From the NCBI RefSeq assembly GCF_900079725.1, contig NZ_LT599032.1, positions 680,948-744,947 on the forward strand: a stretch of DNA of 64,000 nucleotides, given 5' to 3'. This DNA is from an uncultured Dysgonomonas sp. (lineage in GTDB: Bacteria > Bacteroidota > Bacteroidia > Bacteroidales > Dysgonomonadaceae). Shown here piece after piece: positions 35,554 through 43,713 of this stretch. The translations under genes and the position numbers were made by a program. The number at the start of each line of letters is the position of its first letter. Position 1 is the stretch's first letter. The notes below the pieces were generated by a model that had not been told where the DNA came from, made no database searches, and saw only the letters and a list, made by a program, of their open reading frames with translations.

Positions 35554-36429
35554 ATGAGTAATATAGAGATAGACGCAAAATCAGGTTTCTGTTTTGGAGT
35601 GGTCAACGCCATAAAAAAAGCGGAAGAGGAACTCGCAAAAGGAGGTACATTGTATTGCCTTGGTGATATAGTCCACAATAATCTGGAAGTTGACAGGCTT
35701 GAACAGCTGGGCTTGAAAACAATCAATCACGAGGAATTTGCACAATTGAAAGATGCCCGGGTTTTATTGAGAGCGCATGGCGAACCACCATCAACTTATC
35801 AGATTGCAAAAGATAATAATATTGAAATTATTGATGCTTCATGCCCGGTCGTACTTCGCCTGCAGAAAAAGATACACGACAAATACGATAACGAGAGAGA
35901 CAATAATACACAAATCGTTATCTACGGAAAGAATGGACATGCAGAAGTAAACGGACTGTTAGGACAGACAGAGTCGACTGCAATTGTCATTGAAAAGAAA
36001 GAGGATTTGGAAAAGCTTGACTTTTCAAAAAACATATGCTTATTCTCGCAAACGACCAAACCTCTCGATGGATTTCAGGAAATCATTGATATTATGCAAA
36101 GCCGTATGATAGGCGATGCTAAATTTGAGTTCTTTGACACTATATGCCGTCAGGTATCAAATCGTATTCCGAATATCAAAGAGTTTGCATCTAAGAATGA
36201 TATCATCTTCTTCGTTGCAGGAGAAAAGAGTTCGAACGGAAAGGTACTGTTTGCAGAATGTAAGAAGTACAATCCAAATTCTTATTTCATAACCACGCCT
36301 TCAGATATAGATCCAGATGTTGTGAGTAAGACTGCGTCCATCGGAATCTGTGGTGCGACCTCTACACCAAAATGGCAAATGGAAGAGGTTGAAGCCAAGA
36401 TAAATGAAATAAGATCGGTATTAGTTTAG
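35554..36429 (+). CDS. ispH: 4-hydroxy-3-methylbut-2-enyl diphosphate reductase
   Basis: A 291-residue [4Fe-4S] enzyme, the last step of the MEP isoprenoid pathway. Cluster cysteines are visible in SGFCFGVVNAIK (Cys13), DASCPVVLRLQ and DTICRQVSNR. Substrate histidines lie in GDIVHNN and RAHGEPP. The C-terminal ICGATSTPKWQMEEV is also characteristic. It directly abuts cmk (no intergenic base), a linkage common in Bacteroidales. Confidence 0.96.
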   Translation: MSNIEIDAKSGFCFGVVNAIKKAEEELAKGGTLYCLGDIVHNNLEVDRLEQLGLKTINHEEFAQLKDARVLLRAHGEPPSTYQIAKDNNIEIIDASCPVVLRLQKKIHDKYDNERDNNTQIVIYGKNGHAEVNGLLGQTESTAIVIEKKEDLEKLDFSKNICLFSQTTKPLDGFQEIIDIMQSRMIGDAKFEFFDTICRQVSNRIPNIKEFASKNDIIFFVAGEKSSNGKVLFAECKKYNPNSYFITTPSDIDPDVVSKTASIGICGATSTPKWQMEEVEAKINEIRSVLV

Positions 36430-36471
36430 CCAAATTGCTTAAAAAAATTACCGAATCAGCTATTTTATTCT

Positions 36472-36479
36472 TACTTTTG
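36472..36479 (+). promoter_or_regulatory. -7 box (TACTTTTG) of pfkA
   Basis: Consensus motif; predicted leader ~43 nt. Confidence 0.55.
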
Positions 36480-36528
36480 TACCTGATTTTTTAATGTGCT
36501 AAAAAGAGAATAAAATATTAGTAAAACT

Positions 36529-37509
36529 ATGTCTACAATCAAGTGTATCGGTATTTTGACATCCGGAGGCGATGCTCCCGGTATGAATGCAGCAATTCGT
36601 GCTGTCACTCGTGCTGCTATTTATAACGGGCTGGAAGTAAAAGGTATTATGCGTGGTTATAAGGGACTGATATTCGACGAAATCGAACCATTCAGAACCA
36701 ATAGTGTAAGTAATATAATACAACAAGGTGGTACAATTCTGAAAACCGCCCGTAGTAAAGAATTCCAAACGCCGGAAGGTCGCAAGATCGCTTTTGAAGC
36801 ACTACAAAGAGAAGGTATTGATGCATTAGTAGTTATCGGTGGAGACGGTTCTCTTACCGGAGCGCGTATATTTGCTCAGGAGTTCAACTATCCGATTGTT
36901 GGCTTACCCGGAACAATCGATAACGACTTACAAGGCACTGACCTTACCATTGGATATGATACGGCTCTGAACACCATTATGCAGGCGGTAGATAAAATAC
37001 GTGACACAGCAAGTTCACACGAACGCCTGTTCTTTATAGAGGTGATGGGACGAGAATGCGGTTTCCTTGCCTTGAACGGTGCTATTGCATCGGGGGCTGA
37101 AGCTGCGATTATCCCCGAAATGATGCTGCAACAAGACCAGTTGGGAGACCTGATCTCGAACGGTTTCCGCAAAAGCAAAAACAGTAGTTTAGTCCTTGTA
37201 ACCGAAGGCGATATTACCGGAGGTGCAATGGCTATGGCAGAACGTGTAAAAACGGAATATCCGCAATACGATGTACGTGTGACTATTCTGGGACATGTCC
37301 AACGTGGGGGTTCTCCTACAGCCAACGACCGGATTCTGGCAAGCAGAATGGGTGCAGCGGCAATTGATGCATTATTGGACGGACAGCGCAATGTAATGAT
37401 TGGCATACAAAATGACGTGATTATAAATGTGCCTTTTTCAAAAGCGATTAAGAAGAATAAGCCGTTACAACAAGATCTTTTAAATACATTGAAGATTCTT
37501 TCTATATAA
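36529..37509 (+). CDS. pfkA: ATP-dependent 6-phosphofructokinase
   Basis: A 326-residue glycolytic enzyme forming fructose-1,6-bisphosphate. Motifs: [17 protein letters not shown] (ATP binding), GGDGSLTGA where the glycine of GGDGS indicates ATP rather than pyrophosphate use, [20 protein letters not shown] with the catalytic Asp, and [12 protein letters not shown] for fructose-6-phosphate. The size is that of the bacterial allosteric form. It has its own promoter and terminator. Confidence 0.97.
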   Translation: MSTIKCIGILTSGGDAPGMNAAIRAVTRAAIYNGLEVKGIMRGYKGLIFDEIEPFRTNSVSNIIQQGGTILKTARSKEFQTPEGRKIAFEALQREGIDALVVIGGDGSLTGARIFAQEFNYPIVGLPGTIDNDLQGTDLTIGYDTALNTIMQAVDKIRDTASSHERLFFIEVMGRECGFLALNGAIASGAEAAIIPEMMLQQDQLGDLISNGFRKSKNSSLVLVTEGDITGGAMAMAERVKTEYPQYDVRVTILGHVQRGGSPTANDRILASRMGAAAIDALLDGQRNVMIGIQNDVIINVPFSKAIKKNKPLQQDLLNTLKILSI

Positions 37510-37538
37510 TAGAAAAGTCGCTTGAATATCAAAATAAG

Positions 37539-37577
37539 AAATACAGAGCCTATTTGAAAGGCCCTGTATTTTGTTTT
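37539..37577 (+). terminator. Intrinsic terminator of pfkA
   Basis: Stem AAATACAG-GCCT / AGGC-CTGTATTT with small mismatches, followed by a T-rich run. Confidence 0.7.
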
Positions 37578-37594
37578 TATGAAGGTTCATATAT

Positions 37595-38047
37595 TTACCA
37601 CATCAGTACTACATGGAATGTTTCTGTACCTGGTTTGATCTTGGTACTGAAGTCTGAATATGTAAGATAAAACCTTATATTTCCTGTCTGAAAATCAAAA
37701 TCAAAGGTTTGTGTCCAAAAGAATTCACCTAAATCATCTTTTCCGGCTTTGTGTAACACCAAAGGCATACCGTTTTTAATTCCTGTGTCAGTTTCAATAT
37801 AAGCAATAACTGTACCGTCATCGTAAACGAATTTAGTCAGCTCTTTCAACGGCTTATCTGCATAATAATAGGAATTCAATTCATTTGGTTCTCCCATCAG
37901 TTTCCAATCACTTTGTGTTACAACGATAGTTTTTGCATACCAGTTTGTCCCGTAGCCAGGTTCACCTTGTGGTCCTTCCGGTCCCATTGGACCTTCACAT
38001 GCGATAAATATCAATGCTGTAAATAAAGATAATAATACTTTTTTCAT
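37595..38047 (-). CDS. Lipoprotein with a short collagen-like segment
   Basis: A 150-residue lipoprotein (start ATG at 38045-38047, MKKVLLSLFTALIFIACEG; lipobox IAC). The cysteine is followed at once by three to four G-x-x triplets, GPMGPEGPQGEPG, as in a recurrent class of Bacteroidota lipoproteins. The rest is a compact beta-rich domain (WYAKTIVVTQSDWKLMG ... FHVVLMW) without a known function. The reading frame stays open for another 590 bp upstream, but that part is the out-of-phase shadow of the repeats in the neighbouring lipoprotein gene, and the signal peptide at 38047 marks the true start. Confidence 0.8.
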   Translation of the reverse strand: MKKVLLSLFTALIFIACEGPMGPEGPQGEPGYGTNWYAKTIVVTQSDWKLMGEPNELNSYYYADKPLKELTKFVYDDGTVIAYIETDTGIKNGMPLVLHKAGKDDLGEFFWTQTFDFDFQTGNIRFYLTYSDFSTKIKPGTETFHVVLMW

Positions 38048-38090
38048 GACTGTTCGTTTTTTATAATTTGACAAATTTGTTATATCTGAT

Positions 38091-39476
38091 TTAACGCCTT
38101 CTGCTACTTTCCGTATTTTGTCTTTCCCGTTCTTGCCTTTCTCGCTGTTCTTGCTGTTCCTGTTGACGACGGCTTTCGGCTTCGCGACGTTCTTGTTCTT
38201 GTCTCTCTTGCTGTTCTCGCTGGCGACGATTTTCAGCTTCGCGGCGTTCTTGCTCTTGTCTTTCTTGTTGTTCCTGTTGACGACGATTTTCAGCTTCGCG
38301 ACGTTCTTGTTCCTGTCTTTCCTGTTGTTCCTGTTGACGACGATTTTCGGCTTCGCGACGTTCTTGCTCTTGTCTTTCTTGCTGTTCCTGTTGACGACGA
38401 TTTTCAGCTTCGCAACGTTCTTGTTCCTGTCTTTCCTGTTGTTCTCGCTGGCGACGGTTTTCAGCTTCGCGGCGTTCTTGCTCTTGTCTTTCCTGTTGCT
38501 CCTGTTGACGACGGTTTTCAGCTTCGCGGCGTTCTTGCTCTTGTCTTTCTTGTTGTTCCTGTTGACGACGATTTTCAGCTTCGCGACGTTCTTGTTCCTG
38601 TCTTTCCTGTTGTTCTCGCTGGCGACGGTTTTCAACATTCCGGCGTTCCTGTTCTTGCAAATCTGAAGTTATACTTTGAGACGACCCGTTTATATTTGTA
38701 TTATCTGGCTTTTGACTCGATTCAGGGACTGGTCGGTCAGATGTTCTTATTTCAGTTGTAGATTCCGGCTTCGGGCGCTCCGATGTTCTTATATCTTCAA
38801 CTGGCGGTTGAGGTTGTGTTGGTGGCTGTGGCCCGACGGGCGGTTCCGGCTTAGTAATAGGAGGTTCCGGTCTTACCGGTGGCTTTGGTTTTGACGGATG
38901 TCCCGGTTTTGGTTTATGCGGAGGCCTCGGCCTATTTGGCTTCTGATTAGGGTAAGACGGATATGACGGATAATAATAGTTGTCGTCATAGTAATCTGTA
39001 TGGTAATAATTCTCATCAATATATACAGGATAGTATTCTTCATAGTAGTATGTGTCATATGGAATAGAGTAATCTCCATAAGACTCATTCTGAATATAAC
39101 TTTCTGATTGATAACCATTACTTAGATTGTATGACTCATTGGTTATCACACCTTCTGTTTTTACTGCATCCGGTGCAGTAGCTAATATATAATAATTACC
39201 AGTGTAATTGCTTTTATAAGCTTCCTCATTCTTTATACTATCAGATTGGAGGAAACCGTTTGACGAATCACCGGATTTATTAATTTCCGGCCTATCAAAG
39301 GCATCCTGTACTCGATTATCAGTAACGCTATTTTCGGGTTCTGAGCTATTGTTATTGGAAGCCACAACAGCTATATCATTACTGTTATTCTCATTCACGC
39401 TATTCGCTTCTTTCTTACAGTTTTGTAATAAAAGAGTCAGGCTGATTAAGCACAAAAAGTATAGTGACCTTCTCAT
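38091..39476 (-). CDS. Repeat-containing lipoprotein (Tyr-rich, Pro-rich and Gln/Glu/Arg coiled-coil regions)
   Basis: A 461-residue lipoprotein (LTLLLQNC, cysteine 20). After an Asn/Ser-rich linker come a Tyr-rich stretch (residues ~125-170), a Pro/Lys-rich stretch (~172-230; KPKPGHPSKPKPP type) and a long charged helix. The helix is made of eight 19-residue units (NRRQ-x-EQQERQEQERREAE), encoded by 57-bp tandem repeats at 38175-38630, plus flanking partial units. It is low-complexity throughout and ends ESSRRR. The shape suggests a rod or tether in the periplasm or at the surface. The similar collagen-like lipoprotein gene lies 43 bp downstream, probably in the same transcript. No enzymatic domain is seen. 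Confidence 0.8.
   Translation of the reverse strand: MRRSLYFLCLISLTLLLQNCKKEANSVNENNSNDIAVVASNNNSSEPENSVTDNRVQDAFDRPEINKSGDSSNGFLQSDSIKNEEAYKSNYTGNYYILATAPDAVKTEGVITNESYNLSNGYQSESYIQNESYGDYSIPYDTYYYEEYYPVYIDENYYHTDYYDDNYYYPSYPSYPNQKPNRPRPPHKPKPGHPSKPKPPVRPEPPITKPEPPVGPQPPTQPQPPVEDIRTSERPKPESTTEIRTSDRPVPESSQKPDNTNINGSSQSITSDLQEQERRNVENRRQREQQERQEQERREAENRRQQEQQERQEQERREAENRRQQEQQERQEQERREAENRRQREQQERQEQERCEAENRRQQEQQERQEQERREAENRRQQEQQERQEQERREAENRRQQEQQERQEQERREAENRRQREQQERQEQERREAESRRQQEQQEQRERQERERQNTESSRRR
38175..38630 (-). repeat. Eight tandem 57-bp coding repeats
   Basis: Eight units of 57 bp, each encoding 19 residues, inside the lipoprotein gene. Units vary by synonymous changes, by Q/R at the fifth position and by one R to C change (ERCEAE). 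All three possible minus-strand phases and at least one plus-strand phase are largely stop-free across the array. Copy number is likely to vary between strains. Confidence 0.92.
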
Positions 39477-39855
39477 AATGATAAAGTATTAATTATTTGT
39501 AATAAATGAAATTTTACAGTCGGTTAATAGAATGTCGGCTAAGTAGTAAGTTTGCTTTTTCCTGATTAATATAGTTTTTTATTTTTGGTTTCATTTTCTA
39601 TATTTTTTAGACTCTCAACCTTATTAAAGGTTTAAATTGATAATATGAATAAAAAAGTGTTTCAAAACATGCTATTCTTTTGACATATTGCTATATTCTT
39701 ATTTGACATCACTATCCGGATTCTTCAATTATTTAACCTGCAACCGTTTGCAGGTTAAATTTATCGATTAAACAGCTGAACAAAAACCTGCATAAATAAA
39801 TTGAATTAGTTTTACATTCGGTTCTACCTATTGATAATTCAATCTAATTTTAATC
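39477..39855. other. Divergent intergenic region of the repeat lipoprotein and GH13 genes
   Basis: About 380 bp, AT-rich. The only clear signal is the perfect inverted repeat at 39731-39760. I could not find a good TAnnTTTG box on either strand. Confidence 0.55.
39731..39760. promoter_or_regulatory. Perfect 13-bp inverted repeat with 4-nt spacer
   Basis: ATTTAACCTGCAA (39731-39743), spacer CCGT, TTGCAGGTTAAAT (39748-39760). It lies between two divergent genes, 96 bp before the GH13 start, and no gene ends nearby that would need a terminator. A dimeric-repressor operator or an mRNA leader hairpin is likely. Confidence 0.5.
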
Positions 39856-41784
39856 ATGAAAAAGCTTCATTTTTTATTCTTGTTCTTATTAATATTCGCA
39901 GCTTGCAGCGACAACAATGACGACCCTATTATACCGGAAGTTCCGGAACCTCCAACCCCAAGTTCATCTATCGAAGATTTAAGAGATGGAATAACTGTTA
40001 TCAGCGACGATTCCTTAGCCTTTGTATTATTCGCACCAGGAAAGCAATCAGTATATCTAATCGGCGATTTCAATGACTGGAAAGTATCGGATGCATATAA
40101 AATGAATCAAGTTGATGACCGTTTCTGGATAAAGATCGGTGGTTTGGAAAAAGGTAAAGAGTATATATGCCAATATCTTATCGATAATAAAATAAGGGTT
40201 GCTGATCCATATGCATCTAAAATATCAGACCCTAATAATGATAAGTATATCAATAAGGAATATGACATATATCCGGGCTTGATTACTCCTACTACAAAAA
40301 CTACCGGCCTGTCTATGGTAGTGAATACCTCTCCATCCAAATATTCCTGGAAGGTATCGGATTTTAGCCTTCAAAACCCAGAAAGTATGGTTGTTTATGA
40401 AGTTCTTATCCGGGATTTTACAGAGAAACGGAGTATAAAAGGTGTGCAGGAGAAACTCAATTATATAAAAAATCTGGGAGTAAATGCCATAGAGTTTATG
40501 CCGTTCAATGAGTTTGAAGGAAATGACAGTTGGGGATACAATCCGTCTTTCTACTTCGCTACCGATAAAGCATATGGAACATCAAACGATTATAAAGCCT
40601 TTATAGATGAATGCCATGCAAATGGTATAGCCGTAATTATGGATATGGTACTGAATCACAGTTTTAGCCAAAGCCCTATGGTTATCATGTATAAAAATGA
40701 GAATGATGATAATATAGGAGATAATCCATGGTACAATAAAGAATCTCCAAACCCGGTTTATTCCTGGGGCTATGATTTCAACCATGAAAGCAAATACACT
40801 CAGGCTTTTGTAGACAGTGTATGCTCATACTGGATGAAAGAGTATAAGGTAGATGGTTTCCGCTTCGACTTCACAAAAGGGTTTACCAATACCAAAGGAG
40901 ATGGCAATGCGTTTGACCAGGCCCGTATCGACATACTGAAAAGAATGGTGAGTGAAATCCGCAAGCGTAATCCTGATGCGATCGTTATCTTTGAACATCT
41001 TGCCGATAATAGCGAAGAGAAGGTATTGTCCGATTATGGAATCTATCTATGGGGCAACATCAACTACAACTTCAACGAAGTAACCATGGGTTGGGGACAT
41101 GAGATGGGAGACTATGAAAAACTGAAAGGAGATATCAGTTGGGCCTCATATAAGGTACGGGGCTGGACAAAACCAAACCTTGTAGCTTATATGGAAAGCC
41201 ACGACGAGGAACGTATCATGTTCAAAAACAACATGTATGGAAACACAAACAACCCGTCTTATAATGTACAGGAACTACCTGTGGGACTGGCACGGACAGA
41301 AGCTGCCGCTGTTATCCTGATGTCGCTCCCTGGTCCGAAGATGATCTGGCAGTTTGGCGAATTGGGATATGACTACTCTATCAATGCCCGTGAGGATGGT
41401 TATTGGACAAGCGACTATCAAGACGGGCGCTTTCGTACAGCTAAGAAACCTATCAAATGGGACTATTTAGAAGATACAAACAGGAAAGCCTTGTATGATG
41501 TATATGCCAAGATGAACAAGTTGCGCACGACTAATTCTATTTTCTCTACCACTGATTATACTATCGGGCTCGGTGATAACTTCAAACAAATACTGCTAAA
41601 ATCGACTGAGGGCTATGTGTGTGCTATAGCGAACTTCTCAGTTGAACCTGTGACTGCAACCGTAAATTTCGGCAAGACAGGAACATGGCAGGACTATTTC
41701 ACCAGCAAGACTTTGGTTGTAAATGAATCGACACAAGAAATAACACTGGATCCGGGCGAATATTATCTGTACTTCAGCAAGTAA
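39856..41784 (+). CDS. GH13 alpha-amylase family lipoprotein
   Basis: A 642-residue lipoprotein (LLIFAACSDNN, cysteine 17) predicted to hydrolyse alpha-glucans at the cell envelope. An N-terminal CBM48-like domain (residues ~50-135; FVLFAPGKQSVYLIGDFNDWKVSD) precedes the GH13 barrel. The catalytic set is complete: Asp338 in GFRFDFTKG (nucleophile), Glu380 in VIFEHLAD (acid/base) and His449-Asp450 in MESHDEER. A C-terminal beta domain ends the protein. The surface tether plus CBM suggests starch or glycogen use similar to SusG, though no SusC/D pair is adjacent. It ends directly against the convergent yjbQ-like gene. Confidence 0.93.
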   Translation: MKKLHFLFLFLLIFAACSDNNDDPIIPEVPEPPTPSSSIEDLRDGITVISDDSLAFVLFAPGKQSVYLIGDFNDWKVSDAYKMNQVDDRFWIKIGGLEKGKEYICQYLIDNKIRVADPYASKISDPNNDKYINKEYDIYPGLITPTTKTTGLSMVVNTSPSKYSWKVSDFSLQNPESMVVYEVLIRDFTEKRSIKGVQEKLNYIKNLGVNAIEFMPFNEFEGNDSWGYNPSFYFATDKAYGTSNDYKAFIDECHANGIAVIMDMVLNHSFSQSPMVIMYKNENDDNIGDNPWYNKESPNPVYSWGYDFNHESKYTQAFVDSVCSYWMKEYKVDGFRFDFTKGFTNTKGDGNAFDQARIDILKRMVSEIRKRNPDAIVIFEHLADNSEEKVLSDYGIYLWGNINYNFNEVTMGWGHEMGDYEKLKGDISWASYKVRGWTKPNLVAYMESHDEERIMFKNNMYGNTNNPSYNVQELPVGLARTEAAAVILMSLPGPKMIWQFGELGYDYSINAREDGYWTSDYQDGRFRTAKKPIKWDYLEDTNRKALYDVYAKMNKLRTTNSIFSTTDYTIGLGDNFKQILLKSTEGYVCAIANFSVEPVTATVNFGKTGTWQDYFTSKTLVVNESTQEITLDPGEYYLYFSK

Positions 41785-42195
41785 TCAGATTAGGACGGTA
41801 GCCACGATATGGCGGCGGCCTCCATGGTTGCGAAACTCGCACAGATAGATTCCCTGCCAGATACCCATATTAAGACGGCTCTTTGTAATCGGTATAGTAA
41901 GACTAACCCCTGCAAGAGTCGTCTTTGCATGTGCAGGCATATCATCATCCCCCTCCATTGTATGCACATAATAAGGCTCACGTTCGCGTATCAGACGATT
42001 GAAAATAGATTCCATATCTTCCCGCACATCGGGATCGGCATTCTCATTGATGGTGAGAGCTGCAGAGGTATGCTTTATGAACAGATGCAGCAAACCTGCC
42101 TGAGGTAAAGCAGGCAGGTTTTGCATTATTTCTTCCGTTACCAGATGAAAGCCTCTGTTCCGGGGCTGTAATGAGAATTCTATCTGGTTGACCAT
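41785..42195 (-). CDS. YjbQ family protein (UPF0047)
   Basis: A 136-residue protein of the YjbQ/UPF0047 family, some members of which have weak thiamine-phosphate synthase activity. Family signatures are present: LLHLFIKHTSAALTINENADPDVREDM, the central HTMEGDDDMPAHAKTTLAG with metal-ligand histidines, and LNMGIWQGIYLCEFR with the C-terminal GGRRHIVATVL. It follows lipA by 2 bp on the same strand and is likely cotranscribed. It abuts the convergent GH13 gene with no intervening base. Confidence 0.92.
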   Translation of the reverse strand: MVNQIEFSLQPRNRGFHLVTEEIMQNLPALPQAGLLHLFIKHTSAALTINENADPDVREDMESIFNRLIREREPYYVHTMEGDDDMPAHAKTTLAGVSLTIPITKSRLNMGIWQGIYLCEFRNHGGRRHIVATVLI

Positions 42196-42197
42196 GA

Positions 42198-43040
42198 TTA
42201 CAAGCAGTTTTCGGCATGATAAGAAGATCGAACCAATGGGCCGCTCTCCACATAATCGAATCCCTTGCTTAAGGCAACTTCCTTGAAACGCTTAAACTCA
42301 TCCGGATGAATATATGAAACCACAGGCAGATGCTTACGGGATGGTTGTAAATACTGGCCGATTGTCAACACCGAACAGTTCGATGCCCGGAGATCATCCA
42401 TTAACTGGAATATCTCGTCGGTAGTTTCTCCCAAACCGACCATCATCCCCGATTTGGCTTTCAGTCCATTATCTGCAATACGTTTCAATACTGACAAACT
42501 AACATCATATTTTGCCGCACTTCGTACTTTCGGGGTAAGGCTTCTTACTGTTTCCATATTATGCGAGATAACATTCGGAGCAGCCTTGCATACCATATCT
42601 ACAAATTCGAATTTCCCCTGAAAATCAGGAATCAATACTTCAATAGTAGTGGAAGGATTCACCTGACGTACTTTATTGATGGTATCTACCCAATGCTGAG
42701 CCCCCTGATCCGGCAGGTCGTCCCTGTCTACCGAAGTTATCACAGCATGCTTAAGCCCCATCAACTGTATCGATTTGGCAACATTTGCCGGTTCGAAAGG
42801 ATTCAAGGCCAATGGACGCCCGGTCTTTGTATTACAGAACTTGCATGAGCGGGTACATATATCACCGCCGATCATAAATGTGGCAGTTCCCCTCCCCCAG
42901 CATTCACCCATGTTCGGGCAGCGTCCGCTGGTGCAAATTGTATGTAATCCATGTGATTCTACTATATTTAAAGTTTCGGAGAAATGGTCGCTACCTCCCA
43001 GTTTTATTTTCAACCAGTCCGGTTTTTTTACATGTTCCAT
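42198..43040 (-). CDS. lipA: Lipoyl synthase
   Basis: A 280-residue radical-SAM enzyme that inserts two sulfurs into protein-bound octanoyl groups. The auxiliary cluster cysteines (CTSGRCPNMGEC) and the radical-SAM motif CTRSCKFCNT are intact, and the C-terminal R-S-S-Y motif (LVRSSYHAE) that binds the auxiliary cluster is present. It heads a two-gene unit with the yjbQ-like gene, driven by a TATCTTTG box at 43076-43083. Confidence 0.97.
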   Translation of the reverse strand: MEHVKKPDWLKIKLGGSDHFSETLNIVESHGLHTICTSGRCPNMGECWGRGTATFMIGGDICTRSCKFCNTKTGRPLALNPFEPANVAKSIQLMGLKHAVITSVDRDDLPDQGAQHWVDTINKVRQVNPSTTIEVLIPDFQGKFEFVDMVCKAAPNVISHNMETVRSLTPKVRSAAKYDVSLSVLKRIADNGLKAKSGMMVGLGETTDEIFQLMDDLRASNCSVLTIGQYLQPSRKHLPVVSYIHPDEFKRFKEVALSKGFDYVESGPLVRSSYHAENCL

Positions 43041-43075
43041 CTATATTGTGAATTATGATTTTAGAAAATATAAAA

Positions 43076-43083
43076 CAAAGATA
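43076..43083 (-). promoter_or_regulatory. -7 box (TATCTTTG, minus strand) of lipA
   Basis: Consensus motif 36 bp before the lipA start. Confidence 0.5.
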
Positions 43084-43223
43084 AGCCTTAGAATGTTTCC
43101 CACGAAAATAGTAAGGGTTAAAAAGTCATCTATTTATACTATCATTGATAGATGAACAAAATACAAAACTAAAGAATAAACATTATTTTCCGCTGTCCAT
43201 CTTCACATACATTAACAATATAT

Positions 43224-43246
43224 GTTTAAAAGGTAACAAAAGTAAC
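43224..43246 (+). repeat. Extra core copy of repeat family B
   Basis: TTTAAAAGGTAACAAAAGTAAC, a degenerate copy of the 22-bp core seen at 11611 and 43419. Confidence 0.55.
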
Positions 43247-43351
43247 AGAAATCAATTAATAATTAAAAATGAACAATTAATAATTAGTTTGTCTGTTAGC
43301 TGCCATCAGTCAACAATGTTTTTCTCGAACTACACACAGGGCAGAGTAATT

Positions 43352-43375
43352 GTTAAAAAGCAACAAAGGTTACAC
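43352..43375 (+). repeat. Extra core copy of repeat family B
   Basis: GTTAAAAAGCAAC then AAAGGTTACAC, a second degenerate core copy 67 bp before the main element. Confidence 0.55.
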
Positions 43376-43418
43376 TATTTGCAGTTAACAGAAATGCAGG
43401 TCTTTCAACTCATTACTT

Positions 43419-43620
43419 GTTAAAAGGTAACAAAGGTTACACATTCTGCATCCTCTCTCCTATTACTTTTTTTGTTCTCCCTCTTTCCTATTCTCATTTT
43501 CAATTTTTTGTTTTTATTCTCTTTTTAAGTCCCCTTTGGGGGATTGAGGGGCCGATCAATCTGTCAAAGAGCTATAAGCTAACAGCTAAAAACTAATAGC
43601 TTACCATATAGATAAACTCT
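43419..43620. repeat. Intergenic repeat family B, copy 2
   Basis: Colinear with 11611-11920 but about 110 bp shorter: core GTTAAAAGGTAAC-AAAGGTTAC, then CCTATTACTTTTT, a short G/C hairpin CCCCTTTGGGGG, then GATCAATCTGTCAAAGAG, CTATAAGCTAACAGCTAAA and ATATAGATAA. It lacks the large nested inverted repeat of copy 1. Confidence 0.7.
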
Positions 43621-43680
43621 TTCGAAAAAATAAATTTCGTGGTTTGCCCTAACTCTATTCACTATATTGAAAAAATTGTT

Positions 43681-43688
43681 TAATTTTG
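43681..43688 (+). promoter_or_regulatory. -7 box (TAATTTTG) of nusB
   Basis: Consensus motif just after repeat B; ATG follows at 43714. Confidence 0.5.
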
Positions 43689-43713
43689 CAGCCTGAAACA
43701 TTTTAATGTAAAA

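Larger units (their letters stand above)
43041..43713. other. Gene-free intergenic region rich in short repeats
   Basis: About 670 bp between divergent lipA and nusB. It contains the lipA -7 box, three partial or full copies of the GTTAAAAGGTAAC-type core, repeat B copy 2 and the nusB -7 box. No credible coding frame is present. Confidence 0.7.

Noticed and set aside
36888-37532. 214-codon minus-strand open frame opposite pfkA
   Set aside because: Antisense shadow of a conserved gene; no promoter or family pattern.
38175-38630. CRISPR array
   Set aside because: The units are directly adjacent with no variable spacers and code for a regular helix in frame with a lipoprotein.
38118-38666. 182-codon plus-strand open frame across the 57-bp repeats
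   Set aside because: It is a Leu/Phe-rich antisense shadow of the repeat array, with no start signal or family match.
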